In this document: positions 43,670 through 53,183 of the stretch, in pieces
How positions within the stretch are numbered: the stretch's first letter is position 1
How the letters are laid out: the number at the start of each line of letters is the position of its first letter
Source of the DNA: CBDDFS01 sp965227255
GTDB taxonomy: Bacteria; Bacteroidota; Bacteroidia; Flavobacteriales_E; Vicingaceae
Length of the DNA stretch: 64,000 nt
NCBI GenBank assembly: GCA_965227255.1
Contig: CBDDFS010000003.1
Coordinates: 124,001 to 188,000, forward strand
Reading direction: 5' to 3'
The notes under the pieces: generated by a model
Seen by the model: only the letters and a program-made list of their open reading frames with translations
Told to the model about the DNA's origin: nothing
Databases searched by the model: none
Made by a program: the position numbers and the translations under genes

Positions 43670-45129
43670 TGATGAGCATTCCATGGCGGATTCAGGGATT
43701 GCTACTGGTTATTTTTAGCTCCCTGCTTGCTACAGGCGTCGTATGGGGTCTTGCGAATGACTCCATGAGCATTCTGGCCATGAGCATTGTCCTTGTGGCC
43801 ATCCCAATTCTTTTATATCTCATGGTTTTTCAATACAGGTATTTCATGGCCCTGGTTGTCTTTCTCTTCCCCCTTTCCATCTCATTTGACTTTTCCGGCA
43901 ATGTCATTTCCTTTCCATCTGAGTTTATGCTCATTTTTCTGACAGCCGTTTTTTTCTACAAGATTCTCTTCTCCGGGCTACCGGATTATAGGTTCCTCAG
44001 GAACCCTGTGAGCATCCTCATTTTGCTCGACCTTCTCTGGACATTGATCAGCGCTCTGACGGGCACTATGCTTGAAGTTTCCATGAAACGATTTATCATG
44101 AAACTCATGTTCGTATCCATCTTTTATTTTTCATGGGCGGATTTATTCAGCAAGGCTTCCAATGTGCGGCTCTTTTTCATGTCTTATGCAGTGGGACTGA
44201 TCATACCCATCCTGAACACCATTAAAAATCATAGCGTTCATTATTTCATGATGCGTGCGGCCTTTTTCTCATCCGAACCCTTTTATGCAGAACACACAAT
44301 TTATGCTGCATGCCTCACCTTCGTCCTCTTGGCTTTATTGATCATGTTAATCTATTTCAGAAAAGAATTTTCACTCACTTCTTTTTATTTATCCGTTCCC
44401 CTACTGGCATTAATTGCGTTGGGAGATTTTCTCGCTTATTCCAGAGCAGCATGGCTGAGTCTATTTGCCGCCTTTGTCGTATGGATGGTGTTGCAATTTC
44501 GAATTCGCAGGAGATATTTGATATCTGCAGCCTTGCTGGCTATCGTGATATTAGCATGGAACTTCTCTTCCATTGCAGACTCCCTTCAAAGTAACAGGGC
44601 AGAAAGTTCAAGTGAGGATATCACCGAACACATTCAATCCATCTCCAGTGTCAAAGGAGATGTTTCTAATGCCGAGAGACTGAATCGATGGGTCAGTGCA
44701 TGGGAGATGTTTAAGACCAGACCCTTTCTTGGATTTGGTCCAGGTACCTATCAGTTCCAATACGGAGTTTTTCAAAAACCCGAGTATTTAACACGTATCA
44801 GCACCTACAAAGGTGAAAAAGGAAATGCGCATTCGGAATACCTGAATGTATTGGCAGAAACTGGTATTCCCGGCCTTATTATTCTGATTCTGCTTCTTTA
44901 TTCGGTATTTATGCAGGCTTTTCAATTGTACCGGAAGGATACCAGTCGCGAACGGAAAATTGTAATCCTGATGGCGTGCGTTGCCCTTTCATCCTACTAC
45001 GTACATGGTTTTGTGAATTGCTTTATCGACCTCGACAAGGCTGCGATACTGGTCTATTCAGGTATGGCCATGATTGCAATAAATTATAACAAGTTTATTG
45101 CGGAGAAAGCTTCTCAAACTGATAAATAA
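43666..45129 (+). CDS. O-antigen ligase/polymerase-like (Wzy_C) membrane protein
   Basis: The 487-residue protein has about 10-12 membrane helices. The large periplasmic loop contains the Wzy_C signature GFGPGTYQ, then NAHSEYLNVLAETGIPG (about 386-402). The start overlaps the Wzz-like stop. Members either ligate O-antigen to lipid A or polymerise repeat units; the Wzz neighbour favours polymerisation. The 3' end overlaps the convergent methyltransferase gene by 35 bp. It acts in the inner membrane on undecaprenyl-linked sugars. Confidence 0.85.
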   Translation: MMMSIPWRIQGLLLVIFSSLLATGVVWGLANDSMSILAMSIVLVAIPILLYLMVFQYRYFMALVVFLFPLSISFDFSGNVISFPSEFMLIFLTAVFFYKILFSGLPDYRFLRNPVSILILLDLLWTLISALTGTMLEVSMKRFIMKLMFVSIFYFSWADLFSKASNVRLFFMSYAVGLIIPILNTIKNHSVHYFMMRAAFFSSEPFYAEHTIYAACLTFVLLALLIMLIYFRKEFSLTSFYLSVPLLALIALGDFLAYSRAAWLSLFAAFVVWMVLQFRIRRRYLISAALLAIVILAWNFSSIADSLQSNRAESSSEDITEHIQSISSVKGDVSNAERLNRWVSAWEMFKTRPFLGFGPGTYQFQYGVFQKPEYLTRISTYKGEKGNAHSEYLNVLAETGIPGLIILILLLYSVFMQAFQLYRKDTSRERKIVILMACVALSSYYVHGFVNCFIDLDKAAILVYSGMAMIAINYNKFIAEKASQTDK

Positions 45130-45763
45130 GAATGTTTTCATAGGAATGGTGTATTTCTCTGACGAGCTTCATATTCAATCCACTTTTGCTGGAAAGTGCT
45201 GAAATTCGGTCGGTATCACACTGATCAGACAAGACCATCAGAATCATTTCCTCTTGAAAGTCTCTCTTTTTCATATGTCCAAAAAGCTTGTCATAATATT
45301 CAAAATCTCGACCACAAAACCAGGCTGCATCTGATTCTGAATTCACCTGCTGTGGAAAGTATGGTGGATTAACAAAGACAACATCAAAAGATCTTTCTTG
45401 CAATTCACTAAATAGGTCACTTTTTATCAATTCTACCTCAGCATTGTTTCTTTCCGCATTGTATTTGGCGTTATCCAGGGCCCTGGTTGAAATGTCTACG
45501 GCCGAACACTGCCAGTTCTTTGTGCTGAAATACACCGAAGCCATGGCAGAACCGCAACCAAGTTCAAGCATCTTATGACCCTGAAATTCGCTTTCTTCAA
45601 CGTAGTTGATCAAATCAATGGTGGAATGAAACAGAATGGGATCAAAGACACCTGGGCGAACGCTTATTTTGAGACCTCTGAAGTTATAGGTATGAGGGAA
45701 TTTAGCATATAGCTTGTACACCGGGCGAAGCAAAGGCGATATGATCTTGAAGGTCTTTCTCAT
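45095..45763 (-). CDS. Class I SAM methyltransferase (HemK/RlmG-like NPPY type)
   Basis: The 222-residue protein (start 45763, 1 bp after the upstream stop) has a SAM-binding fold: motif I MLELGCGSAMASVYF, an acidic residue in AVDISTRALDNAKYN and NPPYFP as motif IV, which usually indicates N-methylation of an amide or amino group. The N-terminal 60 residues are an extra basic region. It is the last gene of the nine-gene operon. Target unknown; protein, nucleotide or small-molecule substrates are all possible. Confidence 0.8.
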   Translation of the reverse strand: MRKTFKIISPLLRPVYKLYAKFPHTYNFRGLKISVRPGVFDPILFHSTIDLINYVEESEFQGHKMLELGCGSAMASVYFSTKNWQCSAVDISTRALDNAKYNAERNNAEVELIKSDLFSELQERSFDVVFVNPPYFPQQVNSESDAAWFCGRDFEYYDKLFGHMKKRDFQEEMILMVLSDQCDTDRISALSSKSGLNMKLVREIHHSYENILIYQFEKLSPQ

Positions 45764-45764
45764 A

Positions 45765-47276
45765 TCATTCCATATACATGCCTTCAATTTCAGGCTGCCT
45801 GTATTTCAACCATAGCTTTTGAATTACCTTGATTTCCATCGGGAATCCATACAATTCTCTTTTGTAACGCCAGGATGAAGCTACCTTCATGGTTTTTCTC
45901 TGTGAAGAAGAGAGTTTAAAATCTGACACCGTTGGATAATAGCCATTGAGTACTGTCTCAAAATTGCGGATTCGATCCACCATGGATGCTTTGAGCCAGG
46001 GTGTCATGGGATTCTTTCTTTCATCAAATTTTGCCCACTGATCCTCCAACCAATCATCGAGATTTTTCGGGAAACGAAAGCCACTATCCAATACGTTTTG
46101 ATAGAGATCAGACGACTCTACAGCCACCGGACTGTATAAATAAATGATGATTTCTGTATCCGGATTCGCCTCCTTGACCTTTCGGATAAAATTAATGTCG
46201 CTGTCTATGCGTCTCCTCACCTCCTCTTCACTGTCGGCCGGTGTACCAAGAACAAAAGAATATTCAGGAATGATTCCAATCTTCTTCAGACGAATGGCAA
46301 AATCGAGGATTTCCTGGGCCGTTTGTGTTCCGCCTTTATTCATTTCCGCCAATATTTCATCGTCACCCGATTCAGCTCCGAAAAAAATCATCTCGCAACC
46401 TGAACTCTTCAATATTCGAAGGTCATCATCAGAGTATTTATTCATCGTATCGATTCGACCTTCTCCCCACCATTTTATCCCTCTCCCTATCAAACCTTTA
46501 GCTATCTCAACGGTGCGCTCTCTGTTGGTGAAGAAATTATTGTCATGAAATTCAACGGCATCAATTCCATACTTCGTCTGCAGACTCTCTAGATCATTCA
46601 ATACACGATCTACGGGCAAGCCCTGCCAACGAGCATTGTAGATAGGTACGACGGCACAGAATGAACATTTGAACGGACAGCCAAAACTGGAATGATAAGC
46701 GGCAGTTCTTTGACCTAAAAACGTCTTCTTCAGATAACCTTCAGCGCTATATCTCTTAAACAATTCATCGTAAGGAAAAGAGGCAATTGCATCCATATCA
46801 GGAATAGCCACTTTCCTGGTCTGAACAATGGCACCGTCCTTGCGATAGATCAAATTAACCACATCCGATGCTTCTTCTCCTTTTTCCAGGCATTTCAACA
46901 GAGGCAGGATACTGTCATCAGCCGGACCATCAACAATGTAATCTACACAACCACTGTCCATGACCACTTTCCATTGATTTGATGCGAAATAACCACCCCA
47001 GATTATGCTTATGTTGGGATACTTTTCTTTTATCTTTTGCGTAAAAGGAATGGCCTGTTTGAGTTGAGGTCCGGGCATTACCGTACAGCCGAAAACATCA
47101 TACTCACCTGAATCCAGGGCAATTTCTATTTTCTGCAAGGCATCTTTTTCCCTGTTTCCATCTATGATCTCATAGGGCACTTCTCCCTTCAATGCACCGG
47201 CGATCTGCAGTATGGAGTTTGGAATTCGGTAGCCGTAGCGTGCCGACCAGGGATTGAAGAGTAGTATTCCTTTCAT
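45765..47276 (-). CDS. B12-binding radical SAM enzyme
   Basis: The 503-residue protein (start 47276, 1 bp after the preceding stop) has an N-terminal cobalamin-binding-type domain (about 1-140, with FGCTVMPGP and IIWGGYFAS) and a radical SAM core with the cluster motif CPFKCSFC (C200, C204, C207). A GGE-like segment (IKWWGEGRID) and FFGAESGDD follow. The C-terminal 100 residues are family-specific. It lacks the PYPPLG start of the other two B12-type enzymes in this operon. Class B radical SAM enzymes methylate or rearrange unactivated carbons. Substrate unknown. Confidence 0.85.
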   Translation of the reverse strand: MKGILLFNPWSARYGYRIPNSILQIAGALKGEVPYEIIDGNREKDALQKIEIALDSGEYDVFGCTVMPGPQLKQAIPFTQKIKEKYPNISIIWGGYFASNQWKVVMDSGCVDYIVDGPADDSILPLLKCLEKGEEASDVVNLIYRKDGAIVQTRKVAIPDMDAIASFPYDELFKRYSAEGYLKKTFLGQRTAAYHSSFGCPFKCSFCAVVPIYNARWQGLPVDRVLNDLESLQTKYGIDAVEFHDNNFFTNRERTVEIAKGLIGRGIKWWGEGRIDTMNKYSDDDLRILKSSGCEMIFFGAESGDDEILAEMNKGGTQTAQEILDFAIRLKKIGIIPEYSFVLGTPADSEEEVRRRIDSDINFIRKVKEANPDTEIIIYLYSPVAVESSDLYQNVLDSGFRFPKNLDDWLEDQWAKFDERKNPMTPWLKASMVDRIRNFETVLNGYYPTVSDFKLSSSQRKTMKVASSWRYKRELYGFPMEIKVIQKLWLKYRQPEIEGMYME

Positions 47277-47277
47277 G

Positions 47278-48354
47278 TCAAAAAGCACTGCAACATCGTG
47301 AACAGGCCGGCATCAGTCCACCTGCTTTATTCAGATCTTTTCTAAACCTGGAAAGCACCTTGGAATGCCAGACATCTTTTAGTGATTCATGATAAATATT
47401 GCCCAGTTGAAGATTGTAACAGCGACCATGGGCCGGAATGACATTGCCATCCGATTTGATCATGATGTTTCTGTAAACATCGTTGCACGACTTGCCGATC
47501 ATGACTTCAGGGCGGTGATAAAAGACCTCAATATCTTTCAATGAATTCAATTCAGGAGAGAATACAATGGGGAAATTATAGGACGCCGTCTTGATCTCCT
47601 GAATCTCTTCATTCATTTTTAGAAGGTCCATGGCATCGATATTGATCTCAGCTACATTGGAATGCGTGGCCGGATAAAGTTCACCGAAACGCTCATTGTG
47701 CTTATCAGCCACCTCCTGATGTGTAAAGTTCAGATGCATGAATCCGATCTGTTTGAGTGGAAAACGGGAGAAATAATCGCAGAATGCTTTCAATTCTCCT
47801 ATGTTCCATTCTGTGATCACACAGAAAACTGAAATATCCGGTGCATTATCCAGTTTCAAAAGGGCTTCAATACCTTCGACCGCTTTCTGAAATGACTTTT
47901 CGTTACCACGAATCTTGTTGTGGGTGTCCTGAAGTCCATCCAGACTTATGCAGAGATCATTCAAACCGGCATCAACCAATTCTTCGGCTTTCTGGCGCAA
48001 GGTCAATGCATTGGTTGTAATAGACGTATAAAGAGCCAAGGAATCCGCTTTTTTCAGTGCTGAGATCAATCCAGGAAAGACCAAAGGTTCAGTGAAAGCG
48101 AATCCTATCTTCACATCTGGATAATATTTGGCGGCATCCTGCATCACCTTGTCGATCAATTCATCCGGCATGTTCAACGGTCGTGTACCGATGAGATTTG
48201 TAGAGAAGTTCGTGGCTCCATCTCCAATACCTACGTCACACATTTTACAGTGCAAATTGCAGACATTGTTTACTCCCAGAACGAGCCATTCAGGACCGAA
48301 TAGATAATGCCCTGGAAACATTTTATGGTTCAGACGTTTAATCTTTTCTTTCAT
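47278..48354 (-). CDS. Radical SAM enzyme with SPASM-type C-terminus
   Basis: The 358-residue protein has the cluster motif CNLHCKMC (C32, C36, C39) and an EPLVFPGL segment. The C-terminal region of about 80 residues has Cys residues at CNDVY, GRCYNL and CSRCCS, which fits a SPASM/twitch domain holding auxiliary clusters. SPASM proteins often modify peptides or proteins. The stop of the lipoprotein gene overlaps its start by 1 bp and the B12-type enzyme follows at once. No precursor peptide is seen in the operon. Confidence 0.85.
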   Translation of the reverse strand: MKEKIKRLNHKMFPGHYLFGPEWLVLGVNNVCNLHCKMCDVGIGDGATNFSTNLIGTRPLNMPDELIDKVMQDAAKYYPDVKIGFAFTEPLVFPGLISALKKADSLALYTSITTNALTLRQKAEELVDAGLNDLCISLDGLQDTHNKIRGNEKSFQKAVEGIEALLKLDNAPDISVFCVITEWNIGELKAFCDYFSRFPLKQIGFMHLNFTHQEVADKHNERFGELYPATHSNVAEINIDAMDLLKMNEEIQEIKTASYNFPIVFSPELNSLKDIEVFYHRPEVMIGKSCNDVYRNIMIKSDGNVIPAHGRCYNLQLGNIYHESLKDVWHSKVLSRFRKDLNKAGGLMPACSRCCSAF

Positions 48355-49505
48355 CAGGGTTCAATATACAGGGGTTCAAATATGGACATTTCACGGGCAT
48401 CATAAGGCACGGCCAAGGATGAATAAGGACTTAGACCTTCAATTTCACTCCTTGTATAAAGATCTCCCAGAAAAGGGAATTCCGGATGCTGGTGGGTGTC
48501 AAAGGCACTCAATTTACTTTCCAACTCCGAAATACTCATGTTCCATTCCAGCGATAACCTTTCCACGCTGGGTTCCATGAAAGAAATATAAGCGATCTCC
48601 ATTAACTCATGCTCTGACTGATTTTGGAAGTCTAAAGCTGTATTTAGTTTTTGTCTCATGGAGTCCAGTCCGCCGTTCCAGTTTATAACCATTTTATTGA
48701 AGTCCACTACACTAACATATCCATCAACCGAGGGACTATTAAGGAAATTCGGTTGAATAAAGGTTTCGTGGCACCAGATGCATTTGGAGGGTTTGCCTGA
48801 AACGCTGAATTCCTTGTGACCTGCCGGAATTAAGTCGCCATTTTCATCGTAGACAGCAAATCGGCTTTGACCATTTTTCATGATCTCTACAATCTCATAC
48901 TCCTTTTCTTCAAAATTGCCTTCATCAATTTTACCCTTGCCCTCCATTGATACAAAAAACAGTTCGGCCACTTCTTTCTGCTCAGACATACGAATGAGAC
49001 GATGTCCCTGGCTCACACTGGAAGAGACTATAGCAATTTCATCCTCATCGAAATTTCTTCCTTCAAGAAAGTCCTTAATCGTTTTTTCTGCGCCTGTGAC
49101 GGCATAGTAATGGTAGGATGAATTCAAGGTCAGAAGAATGAATCGGGCCATGTCAATGGCATTCATTACTTCGTATTCTTCCGTGGATTTAAGTTGATCA
49201 GTCAATGATCTGATGGCATCCTCCGCAGAATCTGAGAATCCCATCTTTCTGAAATCAACTTCGAAATGATTATCTCCTGTTTTCTTCAAGGCGTCGTTGT
49301 ATTCTTCTGCCGGCAATTCTGCACCCAGGAAGGACATGGCCCATTTAAAGGATATCAGCGCTTCTTCCTCAGTTTCAGTTGAGTGTGAAGGAATCCAGCG
49401 AAGTGAAATCCTTATATCTTTTTTATCGACCATCGATTCATTGCCTTCATCTCGACAAGAAAAGAGGGCAAGTGCCAAAAACAATACAAGAATGAAATTC
49501 CTCAC
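48354..49505 (-). CDS. Lipoprotein with a single CxxCH haem-like motif
   Basis: The 383-residue protein has a clear lipobox (LALFSC, lipid Cys17). The body is unlike families I know; it is mostly helical and acidic. Near residue 242 there is CIWCHE, a c-type haem attachment motif, with the surrounding sequence GKPSKCIWCHETFIQP resembling cytochrome-like domains. Whether haem is bound cannot be told from one motif. The gene lies between the GT87-like gene (4-bp overlap) and the SPASM radical SAM gene (1-bp overlap), so it is part of the operon and would act at the membrane surface. Confidence 0.72.
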   Translation of the reverse strand: MRNFILVLFLALALFSCRDEGNESMVDKKDIRISLRWIPSHSTETEEEALISFKWAMSFLGAELPAEEYNDALKKTGDNHFEVDFRKMGFSDSAEDAIRSLTDQLKSTEEYEVMNAIDMARFILLTLNSSYHYYAVTGAEKTIKDFLEGRNFDEDEIAIVSSSVSQGHRLIRMSEQKEVAELFFVSMEGKGKIDEGNFEEKEYEIVEIMKNGQSRFAVYDENGDLIPAGHKEFSVSGKPSKCIWCHETFIQPNFLNSPSVDGYVSVVDFNKMVINWNGGLDSMRQKLNTALDFQNQSEHELMEIAYISFMEPSVERLSLEWNMSISELESKLSAFDTHQHPEFPFLGDLYTRSEIEGLSPYSSLAVPYDAREMSIFEPLYIEP

Positions 49506-51025
49506 TTGACTTGCATTTTTCTTAGTTGATAGAAACCGTAACCGTGCCGAGCATCTGACAGGAAGTAGATCATGTCAGAATCAAGAAGTAAAGCAGCTTT
49601 AACATTGCCCCCTCCAAAATTGTACTGATACTTTGCCTCATCTATATTCAACTCTTCAATAGTATTAGCCTCTTTATCTGCCTCAAGAATCTCTGTCATA
49701 AATCCAGCCGCATTGAATTTCTCAAACAATATTTTTCCATTTTCAATTTTAAGGTCTCCGTAGATCGAAGTATTGAAAACATCAATTACGGAGTCTCCTT
49801 TGGTGGATGGAAAAGAAGAGATGAGAAATGCGCTAACCAGACCACTGAATACAAAGGCCCAGGAAAGATCCTCCCTAAGAGCAGAATACAAATGCAGAAA
49901 TAACAGTAGGATCATACCTGTAAATATGGCTAAACCCGTTTCTGAAGTGCCAAAGAAGACAAAGACAGAACTCAATAAGGCTACAATTAAAATGCCTGAA
50001 AGATTTTTCCAGCCTTCAGCGTTTTGGAGCATCAGTATGAAAGGAATGACAAGTAGAATGGTGGAATATGTGCTTCCTATGCTTGGAAGGGCATATAGAA
50101 CGAATATCCATAAAGAGAAAACATAGACCCGATTCGCTTTCTTATGTATAAGATAAGTAGCAAAAATCAATACGATGGCGAAACATCTGCTGAACAAAAA
50201 ATAGGCCGACTCTGAGTTTATCAGTGTATTTGGATTGTAGTCGGCATCGTAAATGAACAATGATTTGAAAAAGGCATTGACGGAATGATGATAAACCGAA
50301 AAGGTTGAATTGATAAGTCCGACCGAAGCCCTTGGGATAATGTCGCTAAAAAATACGATCCAATTGTTCACCCCGCTCAAAACAATATCCGCTCCAACAA
50401 CCATAGCCACAATGATTGATGTCTTGAAGATGAGCGCATATTTTCTATCCAGCAGAAAATAAATCAGGAATAAAATGGGCGTGAATTTGATCAAAATGGC
50501 ACAAGTCAGAAAAATGGCCGACCACCAGGATCTTTTTCTTTCTGAATACAAAAAAGTCATGACCAGAAAGAATAACAGCCATAAATAACTCTGTCCGTAT
50601 TTGATATTGATCGATAACGGAACTATGAATACCAGTGGTATGAGAAGTGGCAGGTAATCACCAAGTTCTAGCTTCTGAAGAAATCTAAAAAGTGCGAAAG
50701 AAAATAGAAGTGCACCGATCAAGCCAAAAATCATTTTGGCTATAGAAGGATCAAAGACTAGAAAAGGCAAGAAGAAATATCTCGTAATGGGCGGATGGGG
50801 AGCAAAATTGGCGTAAACACGTGCCTGACCAGATTCAACAATGAACTTATTGAATTCCCATGAATCATAAATATTGAAGCTGTGTGGAATGCTGGCAGCT
50901 CCAAAATAGTAATTTGCAAAATCTCCCAAGGGATAATCTCTGTTCAAAGCCAGAGACGATATGGCTATAATCACAATAATGATGACTGACCAAAACTTTG
51001 TGTCGCGTATTTCGGGTAGGGTCAT
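49502..51025 (-). CDS. GT87/DUF2029-like polytopic membrane glycosyltransferase
   Basis: The 507-residue protein has about 11-13 membrane helices. The first loop carries an acidic LGDFANYYFGA segment where the catalytic Asp of GT-C enzymes lies, followed by AHP-like FAPHPPI. The C-terminal roughly 90 residues are soluble. This layout fits GT87/DUF2029 proteins, which transfer sugars, often mannose, from polyprenyl-phosphate donors on the outer side of the membrane. It overlaps the neighbouring genes by 4 bp on each side. The family call is fairly good; the sugar is unknown. Confidence 0.75.
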   Translation of the reverse strand: MTLPEIRDTKFWSVIIIVIIAISSLALNRDYPLGDFANYYFGAASIPHSFNIYDSWEFNKFIVESGQARVYANFAPHPPITRYFFLPFLVFDPSIAKMIFGLIGALLFSFALFRFLQKLELGDYLPLLIPLVFIVPLSINIKYGQSYLWLLFFLVMTFLYSERKRSWWSAIFLTCAILIKFTPILFLIYFLLDRKYALIFKTSIIVAMVVGADIVLSGVNNWIVFFSDIIPRASVGLINSTFSVYHHSVNAFFKSLFIYDADYNPNTLINSESAYFLFSRCFAIVLIFATYLIHKKANRVYVFSLWIFVLYALPSIGSTYSTILLVIPFILMLQNAEGWKNLSGILIVALLSSVFVFFGTSETGLAIFTGMILLLFLHLYSALREDLSWAFVFSGLVSAFLISSFPSTKGDSVIDVFNTSIYGDLKIENGKILFEKFNAAGFMTEILEADKEANTIEELNIDEAKYQYNFGGGNVKAALLLDSDMIYFLSDARHGYGFYQLRKMQVK

Positions 51026-52395
51026 CTTGATACTTTCATTTGTAAACCAGCGATCTGTGATTTGATTTTGTGCTTCAATATGTCAACACCAAAGCCTTTT
51101 CTCCGAATCCCTTGTTGATATTTTACTTCATTTACCACCTTCCTGATGGCATGTTTGTAAAATGCATCCCTATAAGTTCTTTTGAAATTTCTTTGTCGAT
51201 CTGTCTGCGCAGACCAGTCAAAGCTGCCTTGTGAAATTTCGGATACTTCATCATACAGCTTTGTCCCTTTGATCGGATAGGTAAGAGTAATTGTGAATTC
51301 ATCCGGATCGGAAACTACCAGGTGATGTATGGTGTCCTTTATATCTTCCATGGTTTCTCCAGGGTAACCCAACATGATAAAGGTGCCTGCTTCCATACCA
51401 GCTTTCTTCGTATTGCGAATGTTTTCCTGTACTTCCTCTACCCTCACCCTTCTGTCCATGACATTGAGAATCTTTTGGGAACCACTTTCAGCCCCAATCC
51501 AAATTCGAAAACACCCAGCCCTTTTCAGAAGTTGGATCACATGTTCATTCATGCGGTCGGCCCGACTAATGCATTCAAATGAAATATCCAGTTTCATCTT
51601 TTCCACTTCTATTGTGAATTCCTCCAACCATTTGTGAGAGACCGTGAATACATCATCTACAAACCAGAAGCCATCCGGATTGTGCGATTCTTTGAGCAAA
51701 CGCAATTCTTCCACTACCCTCGTAGGCGATTTTCGTCGGTAGGATTGTCCGTAAACCGCCGTACTACACCATTTACATGTGTATGGACATCCTCTTTGAG
51801 TACTGTAGTTCAGCATAGATTCTCCATGCCATGTCTTCCAGTGATGTAGGTAGGCCTCAACATCAATTTTATCGTAGGCTGGCATCGGAAGATCATCCAT
51901 TGATTTTATCAGGGCTCTTTCCTTATTTTCTATAATCTCCTGTCCTCTTTTAAAGGCAATACCCTTGATGTTTTCCCAATCTGTACGTCCAGCTTTCTTG
52001 AATTGAGCGATCTCCATCATGGTCTCCTCTCCCTCACCGATCACCAGGATATCGGCGCCGTTTTCCAAGTACTCTTGAACGTTGAATCTCACATCCGGTC
52101 CACCGAGAACGATCAAACAGTCAGGATGATTCCGTTTTAATTCCTGCACGATTCGAAGCACGCGGATCTTCGTCATCAGATTGCAATAGATGCCAACTAT
52201 AGAATACTGTCCACTTTTCAGGGTCTGAAACAAGGCTTCCTCTGTACTGAATGTGGAATCGAAAATACTGACATCCACCTCTTTTTCAAGATAGGCACCC
52301 ACAGAAAGCAAACCCAAAGGAGGATATGGTTTGTTGATCTTTTTCTCCTTCTCGTCCTGACCAATATAATAGGCATGTGTGAGTAATACCTTCAT
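51022..52395 (-). CDS. B12-binding radical SAM enzyme (PYPPLG type)
   Basis: The 457-residue protein has an N-terminal B12-binding domain (about 1-140, with KPYPPLGLLSVGAYL and VLGGPDVRF) and a radical SAM core with CPYTCKWC (C203, C207, C210). Further motifs are RADRMNEHV and IWIGAESGSQKI. The C-terminus is basic. This pattern is the same as in the 484-residue enzyme at 53167, so they are paralogues, at some distance. It overlaps by 4 bp with the methyltransferase upstream and the GT87-like gene downstream. Confidence 0.87.
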   Translation of the reverse strand: MKVLLTHAYYIGQDEKEKKINKPYPPLGLLSVGAYLEKEVDVSIFDSTFSTEEALFQTLKSGQYSIVGIYCNLMTKIRVLRIVQELKRNHPDCLIVLGGPDVRFNVQEYLENGADILVIGEGEETMMEIAQFKKAGRTDWENIKGIAFKRGQEIIENKERALIKSMDDLPMPAYDKIDVEAYLHHWKTWHGESMLNYSTQRGCPYTCKWCSTAVYGQSYRRKSPTRVVEELRLLKESHNPDGFWFVDDVFTVSHKWLEEFTIEVEKMKLDISFECISRADRMNEHVIQLLKRAGCFRIWIGAESGSQKILNVMDRRVRVEEVQENIRNTKKAGMEAGTFIMLGYPGETMEDIKDTIHHLVVSDPDEFTITLTYPIKGTKLYDEVSEISQGSFDWSAQTDRQRNFKRTYRDAFYKHAIRKVVNEVKYQQGIRRKGFGVDILKHKIKSQIAGLQMKVSR

Positions 52396-53183
52396 GACTT
52401 CATATTGTATTCCAATAAAACATGATCAGACCATCGTGAAGACCATTGGAGGTGCAACAAGGCCCTATCTATCCTATTCAAAAAATTAATCAGGAATTTG
52501 GGGATGTGTTTGTCCATATAGGAGGGGGGAACAAAATTGCCAATTCCAATTCTTTTCGTGTGTTTCTCACCCAGCAATTCATCAAATTCCTTCACGGAAT
52601 AATAGAAAAGTTCTATTTCCTCATCTCCTAAGCGAGCAATCTGCCTCGACTTTCTTCTTCTGAATGCCTTTTTAAAGCGAAAAGTGACTGAAAAGTACAG
52701 GGTCTCCATGAAACAGAAGTTGGATATCAGTACGAAAATCAATTTTCCGTCGTCTTTCAGTTTCTCCTGGGCAAGTTTTAAAGCATTTTGCAATTCATTT
52801 TTGTCAAGGCAATTCAATCCTCCAAAATTTGAAAAAATCAAATCATACGTTCCTTCTACGTCTCCTATATCGCGGATGTCCATTACGCGGAAACTGAGGT
52901 CAATTTCTCTTTTGCCGGTATTTTCTTCGGCCTTCCTGATCATTTCTCCAGAAATATCAGTGGCCAGGACTTTATGTCCTTTTTGTGCCATAAAAACAGC
53001 ATCCAGTCCGGTACCACAACTTAATTCGAGAATATCAAGGGAAGTATTCTTGGTCAATTCTTTATCAAGGATTTTCCAAACCTGTCCTCGTTGTGCTTTC
53101 CCCACCGACGTTTCAGAAAAATCTCCGTCGTACGAATGGGCCGCCTTGTCAAATGCGAGTTCGGTATCAAGACCTGCTTCCAT
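52392..53183 (-). CDS. Class I SAM methyltransferase
   Basis: The 263-residue protein has motif I in LDILELSCGTGLDA (about 47-60), the acidic motif II in VLATDISGEM, and an FSNFGGLNC segment as motif IV. The N-terminal FDKAAHSYDGDF stretch is typical of small-molecule or lipid methyltransferases. The C-terminal 90 residues include a basic, hydrophobic segment that may touch the membrane. It is encoded between two B12-type radical SAM genes, overlapping the upstream one by 17 bp. Substrate unknown. Confidence 0.82.
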   Translation of the reverse strand: MEAGLDTELAFDKAAHSYDGDFSETSVGKAQRGQVWKILDKELTKNTSLDILELSCGTGLDAVFMAQKGHKVLATDISGEMIRKAEENTGKREIDLSFRVMDIRDIGDVEGTYDLIFSNFGGLNCLDKNELQNALKLAQEKLKDDGKLIFVLISNFCFMETLYFSVTFRFKKAFRRRKSRQIARLGDEEIELFYYSVKEFDELLGEKHTKRIGIGNFVPPSYMDKHIPKFLINFLNRIDRALLHLQWSSRWSDHVLLEYNMKS

